Positions 13,201 through 28,075 are shown, counted from the stretch's first letter. The stretch is DNA of 64,000 nucleotides from Schistosoma mansoni (GCF_000237925.1 NC_031502.1:16356434-16420433); one strand, 5' to 3'. Notes: generated by a model from the letters alone, not told the origin. A program made the numbers and translations.

Positions 13201-16200
13201 AGTGTGATTGGGTTGATGTTATCTGTGATGAATTTGAGGGTCTTGATTTTTCCCTTGTGAATGTTGAGACCTACTGCTGCAGAGGCTTCTGCTACACTGG
13301 CTGTCTTCACCAATATTTGTTGGTGTGTATGGGATAGACGGGTCAGGTCATCTGTGAATTTCAAATAGTCTAGTTGCATCCAAGCTGTCCATTGTATTCC
13401 GTGCTTCCCCTCTGATATGGAGGCTTCATAATGCAGTCAATGACCAGGAGAAAGAGGGAGAGTAGGCATCCTTGTTGGGCGTCTACTGAGTCTTTCATCC
13501 GGTGCAGCAACACTCTGTTGAAAAGCCTTCCTGGTACTGACAGCAATGCAATGCCTCTGTAGTTCTGACATTTACTCAGATCTCCTTTTTTGGTATATTG
13601 GTGAGGTATCCTTCTTTCCAGTCTATCAATGGCACTTGTTCTTCCTCCCAAATCTTCCTGAATAGAATGTGGAACATGTTTGTAGTTACTTCCATGTTTG
13701 ACTTTAGTGGTTCAGCTGGTATATTGTCAGGTCGTGCTGCTTCCCCATAACTAGGTGGTGATCTGAAGCCATGTCAGTTCATCCCCTAGTTCTCACGTCT
13801 CCCATTGACCTTGTAAATGTTTTACCGGCGCGAATATGATTTATCTGATTCTCCGTGGTGTGATCCGGTGAAACCCATGTAGCTTAATGTATGTGTTTAT
13901 TTGGGAATGTCGTGTCGCCTATAACCAACTTGTTGAGTGCACATAAATTTGCAAATCTGTCACCATTCTCGTTCGTTTCTCACAGTTCATGCCGTCCCAT
14001 GATATCTTCATAACCATTGTTGTCCATTCCGAATTTGGCGTTTAGGTCTCCCATCAGGATTATCAGGTCCTTTCTTGGGCACTTCTCTATGATAGATTGC
14101 AGCCTCTCGTAGAACTGATGTTTATCGTCGTCATTGCTATCATTGGTGGGTCCATAACACCGGATAACATTCATCATGATCCTCTCCTCTGATTTGAAAG
14201 ATGCTCTGATGATCCTGGGTCCATGAGATTCCCATCCTATAAGTGCATTTCGTGCTTCTTTGGACAGCAACAAAGCAACTCCTTGAGTGTGTGGAGCATT
14301 TTCTCTTCGTGACCGAAGTTCAGCAGCATCTCTCCCGTAGGTAATTTTTGCTGTCCAGCTTGGGTTTAATGGGTTTTCTTGATTCCAAGAACCACCAAGT
14401 TGTATCTCCCCATTTCCGTAGCTAATTGATTAGTCCTTCTGATCACTCACATTGTCCGATCATTCCATGTACTTGTATCAATTGTTGCTCTGGTTGTTAG
14501 AAGTGGCATCGGCCTCGTGACTTCTGAAGAACATCGGTTTTAACCATGAGGCGTTATAATTCTCCCTACAACTTGGAGGACGCGGTTTAAATGGTTTAAT
14601 TTGTTTATTCTGGTTGGCGTTTTTTAGCAAGGATGTTTTGTACAGGATATGGTTGCTGACCCCATGCCCAACCCTCCTCCTTTACCCAGGCTTGGGACCG
14701 GTAGTAGCTCTAGAATAACTGCAGGCGGAGTCGGCGAAAACTTGGTTTTGAAAAATGTTTACCTACTAAGGATTTTCAACAGGTAATTTCTCAATTGTCC
14801 ATAGAACTAAGTTTCAACACTCATTGACTAATACTTAATCTTTACTTAAAAACAGTACAGCCATCATGAGTGCAATCATTCATGAGTATGAGGAAAATAC
14901 AATTTTTTTTGACAGATGTATACTGAATATTAACCCCTCTCAACAATATTTTTATAACTCCAACGTAGAAACGATGATGGTTAAAATGGAAAAGTTGTCC
15001 TAATCTACCCATTACGTTTTTTACTTCTTAACACAGGAATATATATTACTCCTGAAAGAGATGAGTAATATCTCTAAGTTTGACATTATTTGAAATTACA
15101 CACTTTTCCTGGTGTACCTGAAGAGTTATACTTTGCCTCTATGATCGTAGGATATTTTTCATACTTATTACTAAATTTCCGGAAAAGTTTCATGGTGGCT
15201 AACAGTGGAAAGCAGTATGCGCGTCTCATCTCATTACTGACTCGTCAGTTGACTCTATCTAAACGTGGATCCCATATTCCAATACTAGCCACTATCAAAG
15301 TTTTATTAAAATATTTATGATTTAATGGCTGTATCGTGGCAATCCACTCAGGATACACGTATCCCAAAAATTACTTATCAACAACAGAGGAATTCAAGCC
15401 CTCACAAATGAAATAATTACCAAAATATTTTTTACTGTTGAGTTCGTTATCATAAGCTAGTAATTCCTCTCTAAATTTCTATTAATTTACCACATACCGT
15501 TCTTGTTAGTTTTCTTTTTTTATACGCCAAACCACTTCAGATATGCTTCGGTATTGATTTTCTTCAAGCTGGGATAGTAATGGTATGCATAACATGTATT
15601 TAATTTCCCTTGGTAAATTCCAATGCATTTTTCTGTTCTGGTTTTACATGTAGATCACGTGTAAAGCAGCTGTCAAACTTCTTGTTCTGCCCTAACTTAG
15701 AAACTATTTGTTTCCCCTGTTGCCAAAGTATTCAGTTTTAGCCAATAATTACTGATGGTAATTTAATGTGCAATAATCGATTCAGCTTCTTGTTGTTTTT
15801 TATTACTGTCCCCGATTGTGTATTTAATGCACTACACCCTTCCCTTATTCGCTTACGTCCAATTACACAGAATTGTGTTTATATAAATATATGTCTGCAT
15901 GCATACTGCTAACTTCCACCTACTCATCTTCTTTTAGTCAGATTACACATCTTTTCATAAATCTTTTTACGGAATTATGAATTCTAACAAATCATATTGG
16001 TCATCATGTTACACATGAACAGATGGACATTTGAGGTATATATAAATATATATGGAGTTGTCGAAGATTTTTGAAAGAATGTGCATATTTATGTGGGTAG
16101 TTAAGGTAATATGAAAGGCCGAATTCTAATGTTACCTGTTTTATTTCGATTTTGTGTAATTAGACTGATCTTACAGAAGTTATGCTTTCAAAACACAACT

Positions 16201-19200
16201 ATTTGCAGACACACACCTATAAATAGTCACATCTGTATAATCTGATAAAAATAATACACAGGCTTTGTTAACGGACAACAACATTCCTATGACTTGGCAA
16301 AATGTGTGTTTCTAATCTTCAGAAATGTCCTTATACTTGTTCGGTATGAAAATATTTGAAATAGATTAGAAAAACGTTTACATGTTCGGTAGGAATACAT
16401 AAAACATGAACATAAGGTTATATATAGTTTCGTCCTATTTTCAGTGAAAGTTATATTTACAAAACTATTTAAAACTGGAATTCTGTATTCATTTATATAG
16501 ACCGCTGATAAAAAGAATGTAAATGGAGATAAATTATTTTGAAATATTTATTTACTGGCTGAAAAATGCCTGAATTTCTGTTTACGTAGTCACCATTTCA
16601 TGCATAACTAATTCTGTCACATTATGTGCAACTTCCTTAGTCAGTATTTTATATCAGTTTATTGATACTGACGGCCAGAAAATATAAAACAGAGAGCACA
16701 TTTAGTTGCTTGAGACTATCCGGAGTTTGAATAGATCTTATATCTGAGAGAACATTATTATCTCAAAAATGATGGTATAACTGAACTGTGATATAGTAGT
16801 CACCTAGTTGTGCTGCTGTAACATGGTGATCGATATTAGTATGTCTTTCCTATTTTACTTTATTTATATCCAAAAGGAACTTTAAACTCAGTCCAGTTTT
16901 TTGTAAAGTTCAAAGGGATAGGTCAGTAGGGAGTGTAAACATAACGTTATAAAAAAATTACTTACATATAAACATATTAAGTAAATGGGAGAAAACTTTG
17001 ATTATCTGATCATATATATCTTTAGTGTGTTACACTATGTAAGTCTTAACACGTCAGTTACATCTTTTTTTCATTTTTTTACGCGATATGAGAAATAATC
17101 TAACAAAAAACCCAGCAGCATGACTTAGAGTCAGTAGCTAAATGTAGATTATTTCTCCTAGACGTTATTGATAAACCCTTACTCGGTACTACTTTCTTGT
17201 GCTGTTAGATAGTCAGCTGCTCTCAGGTCGTAAATGTATAGAAACTTTGGAGGCTCTTTGTTATAATACTCTAAGCGATGTTTTTAGGATTGTTTTGAAT
17301 TCATACTTGAGAAATAACGACAGAACGATTAAAAATTAGGAAGCATTTCATAAATATATCTTTGCAATTTTATTTGCAAATCAGTACTTTTCGGCTCACA
17401 TGAAGTTAATTTTTACGGTAGTTAAATCCTATAACTAATGTGTTATCATTTAACCACTGGTTAGAAATGTATTATTTCATACAATTCGTTCTTTTTCAAC
17501 AGTGTATGTCTTCAGTGGGCATTCCTTGCCTATCCTGAATTGGTTGACTTTATGTAACTTGAGACGTTTTACATAGAAAACATCATCAATGCAGTGTTTG
17601 CTGATGAGTTACTTTGAGATAGCTATATCTCACAGTTTTGTCAGGAAGCTGTGGATTTTGAAACCAAGCTAATAGTGAGGACTAGGGTTTGTGCATTTGA
17701 CGTATAATATCTTTCATTTCTGATTAGAAAACATTTTATTTCGAATTTATTCTGTATGTGTTAAAATAAAGCACTAAATGTACTCCACACGAAATGAGGT
17801 AGCAATATAATGAAAAAAATTATATAAAGCCACATACGACGAACAAGAACAAGAACATTGAAAGATGCACTTAAATGAACACAACCAAAGTAGATTTCAG
17901 ACGAATAAATAAGCATAACGTAGAGCCGCGCACAATCGTGTACGGATCCAAGTTTTTGCATAGTTAAAGAAAATTGAAAAGAAATAAGCATAAAGATGGA
18001 AATACTTATATCGGCAAAAGTAGAAAAGTAAAGTTTAGGAGAGAAATATACTAAACGCAACGAATGAATTCAGGAAGTTTAGTGTGAAATAGTGCTATGT
18101 TTAGGATTTCGGGCACGATAAGAATTTTTTTAGATGCCGATGATAACATGTAATCACTTTAGCGATGCTTCTCATATTCTCTTACTATAGATTATGCTTT
18201 ATGTTTACGTCAAGTAAAAAGCCTGTATCTCTCAATGCATCTTAAATTAGCAGTCAAGAACTTCACAAATTAACTTAGTGTATTGTTCTGACCACCTATG
18301 AACGCTTTCATGTCTCACTGGTGCTAGCAAACTCAGCATCCATTGTGTTGGCTTGTTGCTTTGAATTTTGTTGTCACATTCCCCCTTAACCATAAATTAG
18401 TCCAACCTGATAATTCTGTTTAATATCATCACTACTCAATTTTTGATCGCTCTTTATTTAAAGAATACTAAGTACACAAGCACTTACTACCAAAGTACAC
18501 ACGTTTCTTATTTTCGAGTGTCTTGTCTTACAGTCGTTAAATAAAAGAAGAGAACTTTTACATTTTCATACATAGGTGGATATCTTACTCGCTTCACGGG
18601 CAGTTTAAGTTACCAAAGACGGGATAGGCTTTTTGTATGTCGGAATTTATCGTCAAACAACCCTTCAGGACCTATGGGATTTTCGGAATAAACGAAGTGG
18701 TTCATGGCCTTAACTTCTTCAGTCTCCATTTTGGAAATAAAGATTAAAATAGACCAGTCTTTAAGAAAAGCCTTCACTTTAATAGAAGTTAAGGGAATCC
18801 TGAATATTGTTACCACTTTTTAAGCAAGGTAATCATCTTTTTCACCAGAAAAATTATCCTAAGTCAATACGAGTCATCAGATAACGTTACTAAAAAGATA
18901 TCCATGATAAAACTAAACAAAAGTAAGTAAAATAAAGATCTCTGGTCAATGTAACAGCTGATTCAGATAGAAGTTCACCGAAAATTGTGAGTACTCCAAG
19001 TCTTTTGCCAAGGTGACACTCGTATTTGGTACACTGAGATGAAAATGCCTTTCATCCTCTATCAGTTACCTAGCTATTTCTTCCTTGAATATATCCATGA
19101 CGCTTTCATATTCTCAATGAAGTCTTACTAGATTCGATGTTTTACTGTTTTGAAGAGCACGACTTGAAAACACAAGAGTTGTACTGTATATTATGTAATT

Positions 19201-22200
19201 AATCTTGTCCGATAACTTACCAAGCTACTTCAGTACCTCATTACAGAATACTGATGTACTAGTAAATCATCACCTAAAGCAGTTATTTTTCATTTTGTAG
19301 GGTTATTTCATAAACTAATCTTTCCCTACTTTTCCACTCAGCTCAAATGTCAATAAACAATGTTTGGTGAGGAAACCACTTGGACGATATGCGTAGTACG
19401 TGTTTCAAGCCTTGGAAGTTGATGGTCTCAAATGAAAGCACTTAATAATGAACTCCACAATGCCCTAAATTACATTACTGGACTTAAGCATCACTTATAC
19501 AGTGTTACCACTGTGTACGGTAATCCAAGACATAGTTTATTTAACACAGTAGTTACCTATGCTCGGTTCAGAAAGGCTCTTTTACAAAAGTATGTGACGA
19601 AACTTTTTAATTGTGAGTCTTACACATAATATTTTGTAGCCTGACTGGCGACCTTGAATATTACCCAAATCGATATGATTAACTATGGCTGTTATTACAT
19701 GTAAATGGAGATGATGTCACACAATTCTTTACGCGTCAAAGGTCGATAAATATTGGGAATATTGTAACTCAGTTCATCAATTGATAGTTCAAATAAAATC
19801 CCGTAACTTTTAATGGCAGAGGAACGATCGTATGGTCTCACTCTATCAAACATGTCTGCAAAAAGCATTTATGTATATCAAAATATTGGTATGATGAACA
19901 CCAAAAGTGTTCACCATTTTCTACAAATACCATACTGTTCCTGACACTTTAAAAAAGTTATGTGGATCGCTTATTTCTTTTCCTCACTTCATGTTTTGTG
20001 AAATCTCGATGAACACGTCACAAGAGATTTGTTTATTATGTGAAAATTTACGATAAGTACATAAGCTACTTGTAGGTGGCGTGAATACTATAACAAATGC
20101 GGTAATGACAGTGCAAAGATATGGTTTTTACATTCGTGAAAGATATATTTCCTACTCAGTTTGTTTTAAATCATGAAAACTGCTTGTCTATGATATCTTG
20201 CATATAGTACTGTAATGTAATGGGTTCATTGATTGCATCGTTTTAAGTGATCGAGTTACTCAATTATTGCATCAAAATGACCTGTCATATCTAAACGTAA
20301 ACCTTTAGGAAGAAATCCGATAGTTTTAAAATGCTGTGTGCGGAGGTTCATGTTGTCCATTCTAGTTCTTGGCAATGATAATTTAATTAGCATCATGTTA
20401 CCCAGAAAAGTTTTGTAATTCTGTTGTCTAAGCTGATACGGCACAGCTTATAAAATATAGCTACATGTCTTCTCGTGGACATTCAATCACGTTCGCTGAC
20501 CTTTTTGTTACTTTGGCATGATATTTGAGAGCATCTTTTACGGAGTTATAAAACTCAACTTTAATTCCAATAGTTTATATATTTTAATAATTACAGACTA
20601 ATTCATACGATAACTGCTGAAACATCATGTTTTTAAATTCACAGTACAACATAAGGAGGTGAAATGAAATGGTGATGTTTTATTCAGCAATACTAGATAT
20701 GCCAGAATCCAATATTTATTCTATCCTCTTACAGTTCAACCCCATGATTTGTAGATTCATCTCTTTTCTTTATTTTCTATAATACTTACTATTTTCATCT
20801 TTTCAATCAACAAAAAGTCGTTGATTCTTTTCCCGTCCTAAATTATTCTGATTTCGTTCTCATTACTTGCATTTTCTAGAAATTTAACATTGAGCCTTAT
20901 TTTGTAATATGATTTGCTTGCCGATTCAGGCCTAACGTTTTTCTCTCTCGACTAAACTAAGCGAAACGGCAAACTGTGAGTGGAGTTCTGCTAATCGAAT
21001 CAATGTAACTACAACTAATTTATATTTGTAGGTCAATACAAAGTTGAAAGCGTGAGTCAATTGAAGCTAGACCACCAGGGACAACCTGGAAGCACTGGAC
21101 GGCCGGCTCAGTGGTCTATCGGTTAAGTGCTCTTGCGCGAGACTGGTAGGTCCTAGGTTGGAATCTCTCGAGGCGTGATCGTGGATGCGCACTGCCGAGG
21201 AGTCCCACAATAGGACGAAACGGCCGTCCAGTGCTTCCAGGTTTTCCCTGGTGGTCTAGCTTCAATTGACTCACGCTTTCAACTATGAAAATACTAAATC
21301 TCCACAAAAATCCCTTCTGACAATACAAAGTTGTTGATCATTTAATTAAAATAATATTTGGTTGAGGTTAGCTAATTATTTTTGTATTGAGTAATCGATA
21401 TTTATACTATTTCTTTTGTTTCTATCGGCTATATTTTGAATGTAATGTAGGCGGATTTGGATGTATAGTCTAGTGGTTTAAACCAATAAGACAGGTCTAC
21501 ACGATTAATAATCAAACTGATAAGAAATTAAATTAAAACAAAAATATATTAATGAAGAATACTCTTTTCAATGATGAGAAATTAAATTACTAATTTTGTC
21601 TTTCCCCTTACTGATTGTTACTTATTTAAGCCTATTGTTGTTCTTAAAAGTTTTTATGATTTGTCTATTGAGTTCAAACTCCTGTCAGACTTATTTTGTC
21701 GACTTATCTTATGAATTGAACTTATTCAAAATAGTTTTCTATAAAAAAACCTTTGCATCATTTATCATTTGATGCTATCAGTTTGTCAATAATTCAATTG
21801 TACGTCACTGCGTTTGTTGATCTTGAAATATTTTCCACTACGGACTGAGATCAGCTGGCGAACCATCTAAATATAGAAGATACATGGCAGATATTACAAC
21901 AGTTCACAACTTTTCATCAAAATACACACAAAACCTAACTCGAAACCTTAGAATTTCCTAGCAATCACTGTATAACTAAGTAAATGTATAGCTTATATTT
22001 TCCAACTTGTTTCAATTCATGACATCACTTATTCGGCACCCTTTTCAATCCTTAATGTATTAACTCCGCATATGCTGCTGCCAATTATTAGTAAGCAAGG
22101 AAAATACTTTATTGGTTAATAAAATAAATCCAGCTATGCTAGTCTTTGCCAATTTTGCGAAATTCTTAAATATACTTTGATATGATTATGTTTATTGGAA

Positions 22201-25200
22201 TCCTTTAAAACTTTTTCTATAATATTTTACCCTGATAGCATACGTAGAAATAAGCTTCAAATTAATGTTATTCACTTGTTGTTGTGTTGTATATCAATAT
22301 GATGATGATCATTAGAGTTTTTCTCTAAAGTGATGGGAAATTGACTAGTTTAACCTGTTGACTTTCAACTTATAGATTAAAGGTCTGACTTCAGTTCGAT
22401 GTAGTTCGGTTTAGGGTGATGTGTATAGTAAATCTAATCTTGAAAATACGTGTTATTCAAAATCAAATATACATATATAAAGTTTGCATGTTGAATTAGC
22501 AATACACTTTATAAAAATTTATTTTTTTACCTTACACTACTTGAATAACAAACAAACCGATTAGTGAGTCAGAAAACCTTTTGTGTCTTTAAAAGCTTAA
22601 TTATAGATATCTCAGAAAAGAGGCTCACCAAACTACTTCACGATAGTTTCGTATGTCATACTCATGTTCTATGTTAAAGAGATTTTTTACTGGTTAATTC
22701 ACTGTTTCAATCAAACTAATTAGTTTAACACCAATTATTCAGTGTATTAGACATTCATAAGATGAAAACACCTTTTAAGAAACCTCAGAAATAAACTTTG
22801 TGAAAATTTACTTTCTTTGATAATTTAAGCTGCACTGTTAAAGAAAAACATATTTCCAAATACTAATTTGAAACTGCTTTTACAACTATACATTTTCAAA
22901 CTTTTTTATCAAAACAGAAAATTCCATTATAATTTATCACATTTTTCTGTAAAATTCAAGGTGTTGGAGCATTTGGCAAAGTATGGCTTGTACGCAAAAA
23001 GGATAATAATCAACTATATGCCATGAAGTTATTAAATAAAAGAGATGTTGTAGAACGTCGACAGTTAGCTCATGTACAAGCTGAAAGAGATATTCTAGCT
23101 GAGGCAGATAATGAGTGGGTTGTGAAATTATTTTTTTCATTCCAAGATTCACGAGCACTTTATTTAGTTATGGAGTATATTCCTGGTAAGCAGTTAATTA
23201 TTCTTAATGTATTTCTCAGTTTCTTTCGTATTTTTATTTCATGAACAATGTATTGCTATTAAATACCCAAGTGCACCAAATGAACTTTGTAATGAATTGT
23301 GTCATGTTTTCGCACCAAGTGTGGAAATATTACCGAAATTTAGTTGATAGGTATAAAGTCTCCAATATCAGTTAGCATTGTGTTGTGGACGAAACCTACA
23401 AGTATCAGAAGGGGTTTTATGGAGATTTTAGTAATTTTATAGTTGAATTCATAAGCCAATTGAAGCTAGACCACCACCATGGAAAACCTGGAAGCACTGG
23501 GCTCCCGTCCAGTGCTTCGATTGACTCATCAATTCAGCCTATAAGTATATTTTTTCTACCATTTTCAAGCGAAGGGTCTGTATTTTTGTTAATTCGTTTC
23601 CGTTTTGCATCGCAATCACTCAAAGGCTCCTTAAATATTGTTTAACTGTTAATATAACCGGATATAATCGATCGATGTCCAGAACTAACCACAAAATGAA
23701 TTATTCGCTTGATTATGTAATCGTTTAGTTGGTAATTTCATTACGTTTTGCAGGTCACCAGTAGCAACACACTTGCACCTCGTTTGTTTTTCACTATTAA
23801 TGACTCTTGAAACCATACAAATCATAAATACTGGTTTATCAGTAGATAAACTAGGAAATCCAGACTAATTCATGTCAAAATTTGTAGTTAGTGAGGTAAC
23901 TATTAGTAATCCAACTGCTCAGTTGGGTAAAAACGAAACGTTTTATTCCTTGTTTTCAAATTAGTTTTGGCTGACAAATAAATCCGGAATACGCTTTTCT
24001 TTCTTATCCATATTTAACGGTGTTAGGTTTTGGTTATGGTTTTCAGAAAGTTTCTTTTTACTAGTGATTCTGTATAAAATTAATATAACTGATTTGCCTT
24101 TGTTGGAGAACTAGATCGCTTACTAGTCTTTGAAAAAAAAGAACTGCAGTTATTAGTTAAACTAAGAATAGTGACCATCAAAGAACTCAGAGGTAAAGGG
24201 ATAGAGATCGCTCACAAAAGCAGTCTGTGATATCTCACCACCAATTGACTATCACCTTTCTGTATGACTTTGTGGTATTCCGTATTCCATATTATCTTTA
24301 AAATTCGTAATTTGTTCGTCCTGATAACCGTTACTCAATAACGCCCCAATGGTGTATAAATCAGAAGGCGAATACGAAGTGTTGATTGCGCTTATTACTG
24401 AACCACACACAGATATTCAAAATTACAGGCATGTTAAGCAAGCATGAAAGAGTAGTGCCGTAAAGCAAGCGAGAGAGTGATCGAGTCAATGAACGAGTGT
24501 GCGAGTCAGCGAGTAAGCAAGTCAGTGAACAGGATTAAGATGTACATATATATACATGGTGAAATGAGTAAATCATCGAATCAATTAAGCGATTAATAGT
24601 AAGGCTAGCAAAATGAATATATGCGTAGATAGTAAACAATGCTCAAGCGTACATAATAAAGGTACAATGGTATAGACAGATTGTTATTGTACGAATGACT
24701 CTGTCCGTTAAATAAGTTAGCAAAAGGGCTTAACCAAATTGAACATGAACAAACTCAATTGTACGTGAGCTGCTATAACTTATTTTTGAATAGAATGTAC
24801 AGTTTTGTTGTCGAATTCGATAAAAAACAAAAATCTGATTAATATATCTGACCGTGTGTGAAATGTACAGTAATGCTCAAATAAATATACTTAGTTATAT
24901 GCACTGTCACGACTCAGCATATGTAAAATAATAAAGTTCGGTTACGCAAAATATAATGTAATGGTTGCATCAAAAGCATCCATGAATTATTCTTGGAAGG
25001 ACCTAAATTCCATCCATTAATGTATAGCTTTAATTTTCTAGTAGAAATTGTCAGCCTTAGTATTTATCTGATTCTCCCTATATTTTAAACGTGTTTTGAT
25101 CATATAGGTGGTGATATGATGTCATTATTAATTAAGAAAGGTATTTTCGAAGAACCGTTAGCACGGTTTTATATCGCTGAATTGACATTAGCATTGCAGA

Positions 25201-28075
25201 GTGTTCACGCTATGGGATTCGTGCATCGGTTAGTACATTTTACTGCTTAATTATTTTTGTTGTAGCTACAATGTATTTTAACGTCTTTTGGTTTTTGCTC
25301 ATAGAAATAGTATGGTCAAATGAGTATATAATGTCTGTGCATTCAACATTAGTGGTTTTGTATTTAATTGAGCCTCCCATACTATTGGGAGTGTTAGTTT
25401 GGGATTGAATGTACAAGAGAAGCTATTTGTAATTTAAAAACAATTTTTATTAGAAAATATTCTTCAATATGAATTGACAGTCGAATAACTTTTGAAAGTC
25501 GGTCAGAATGTTCTGATCATTGAATTCTATTGGCAATTATGTTTACTTTCATTACGAATGACTACTTGGGTTACTAGTTACAGTGAAACTTTAGCTATTC
25601 GTTCCTTTTAATGAATCACTAATGACCATTTTCTATGTATTTACATTTTTGAGATTTCGACACGTTAGCTAATCTGGTTAATATTTTAAAACCTATGTTC
25701 ATAGGTTAACCAAACATAGTACTTAAAAAGCCGCTTTCTTGGTTTTGGACTGTTATCCCAATTAGATAATTGTTAAACTGAAAACAGTAATCCTTAAGAA
25801 TTAAAAGTCAGAAAGACCGTTGTGGACTTTAGGCCACTGAATATCCCACTTATATCACATTCCCAGGATGATCGGGTAATCGCACTTCTGAATTTCATAC
25901 ACAAGTCTTTTTAGTTACCGTTTTTTAATGTAATTCATCGTTAGTACAGTGTTGTTTATCTGAGTCATACAAAAATTATTGTCTCCACAATCATTAACTT
26001 GTTCCATCAATTCAGAGAGTTAGGAATACTTGTAAACATTTGTTTTATCAACTTGGAAAGTGTAAAAATAAAATAAAACTCTATTTTACTAGATCATAAA
26101 ATGAACACATTTCTTATTATCAGCAGAGATGGATGGTGGCTAGCAGTGGAATCCAAGACTCCTGTTTCATCCTATTTGGGACTGGTCAGCTGGATGTACT
26201 TGCACCCCAGTGTAGATGTTCTTTCGGGACTCACTAATGAATTTCCTATTATCGTTTGCATCTTTTTCGAGTTCTTCGTTGATTATTCTTCTCCATACGA
26301 ACTCCTGTTTTTTTCTTGTTATTGTGTTACAAATGTAATACTGTTCCATTTAATCCTTAGATAGACGTTGACTTATTCTCATGTGTATAAATAACACTTC
26401 TTTTCCAATTCTCCTAGAGTGTACAGACCTAAAGGTAAGGTGGTTGACGAAATATTTTTCATAACTTTTTTATTTGATTGTATCACCCAACTAAAAAACA
26501 CAAACGAAATCAAAGTTTAGTAGTTAAAACTGACAATTGAGTTCTAGGAACACTAAAGACTATGGATATTGCTCGTGAGGCTCAGCGCAGCGGGATTTTC
26601 TTATAATAAACGGTTATTTTCTTCTTTGTTAAAGGTAAATCTAAGTGTTAATTAGAATTAAGACATTTACTGAGCTGTCTTACGCATAGTTAATTAGTGA
26701 AACGTAACTAAATTTCCTAAAGAGATAACAACAACAGTTAGAACTGTACTGCTGTTAAACAAAATTCTACTCCTTTTACTGAGCCTCTGTTAACTCCCAT
26801 CACAATTCAGTGTCATTTTTATGTGTAATTCAAACGTATTGTCTCATGATATCACTGTTCTCATACGTTTGGCAATCTGGTAGCATACACATCTTTTAAA
26901 TCCTACTGATTCTACTAACGGTCCACCATCGTCATGGTTATTATTATCTAGTTTTATTATAGGGTTAGTGAAAAATTTTACACCACACTTTTATGTAGGG
27001 TATTCCACACACCTTTTTCCAGGATAGGTTTACATCCTTGATCTGTTTTTTAATATTTCATATAAATAGAGATATCAAACCGGACAACATTCTCATTAAT
27101 CGTGAAGGACATATTAAATTAACAGATTTCGGTTTGTGTACTGGTTTTCGCTGGACACATAGTTCCAAATATTGGGATTTAGACTTCAATATACCTTGTA
27201 CCTCACCCAGCCGTAATAGGATAAATCGAGCTAAAACAGCTGAACCACCTGAGTCAACCGAATCAACTGAAGATCAGATCACGAAAAGCTGTAAAGAATG
27301 TGATGAAGACGATGTTACAACTATAGAAAAGGAAGAGGTTGGGGTACTGGAACAAGTGCACAATTTCCGTCAAACAAATGGTAAACAGTTCACAGCGTTA
27401 AGGGGAGTACACCATGACAAAACACTTGAAAGGCGCAGGAATAGTTTTGCTAATCGTCGATGTGCACAATCTTTAGTTGGAACGCCGAATTACATTGCAC
27501 CAGAAATTTTGCGCAGACAAGGTAAATTGTTAAGTGTTATAATAATCGTTAATTACTTTATCTCCTGGTAAATTTATTATTTTAAATATGATTAAATATT
27601 AAATAGGAAATTCAACAATGTACCAAATATTTGGAATAACTCTAGTAATACTATTCAATATGTCAGTCAATTCTTACTACTGTATATAATTTATAGATTA
27701 TGGACAAGCCTGCGACTGGTGGTCTGTTGGGGTGATTTTATACGAAATGCTTGTTGGACAGCCTCCTTTCCTAGCGCAGACAGCGGCAGATACTCAAATT
27801 CGTGTTGTCCAGTGGTATAATTACCTTAAGTTGCCCGGTGAGCCACGTTTAAAAAAAGATGCAAGCAATCTTATACGTCAACTCCTCCGAGATCCATCTG
27901 ACAGACTATCTGATCCAGTAAAAATAAAATCCCATCCTTTCTTTGAATCAGTTGCATGGGATAAACTTGTTCAGGAAACGCCCCCATACGTTCCAACAGT
28001 AAGTAATAGCTTGAAGTTTTATTCCTTTGTGAAATTGGCAGTAGCAGCGATTACGCTAGTATAAGTAGAACTAGG

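Larger units (their letters stand above)
23186..25107. other. LATS intron with one SINE relic and a degenerate array
   Basis: The intron between kinase exons holds the foldback SINE copy near 23.4 kb and a tetranucleotide-periodic low-complexity run near 24.47 kb. Otherwise nothing was recognised. Confidence 0.5.

Noticed and set aside
13137-13337. Plus-strand open frame in the SR2-like LINE
   Set aside because: Antisense shadow of the reverse transcriptase.
16425-16450. GGACGAAAC on the minus strand as another hammerhead
   Set aside because: CTGAAAA lies directly before it with no room for stem II.
17761-18060. Hydrophobic minus-strand frame of about 99 codons
   Set aside because: AT-rich DNA gives Phe/Ile/Leu-rich frames by chance; no family resemblance.
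23380-23400. GGACGAAAC on the plus strand next to the foldback SINE
   Set aside because: No CUGANGA at a usable distance upstream and only a weak stem II.
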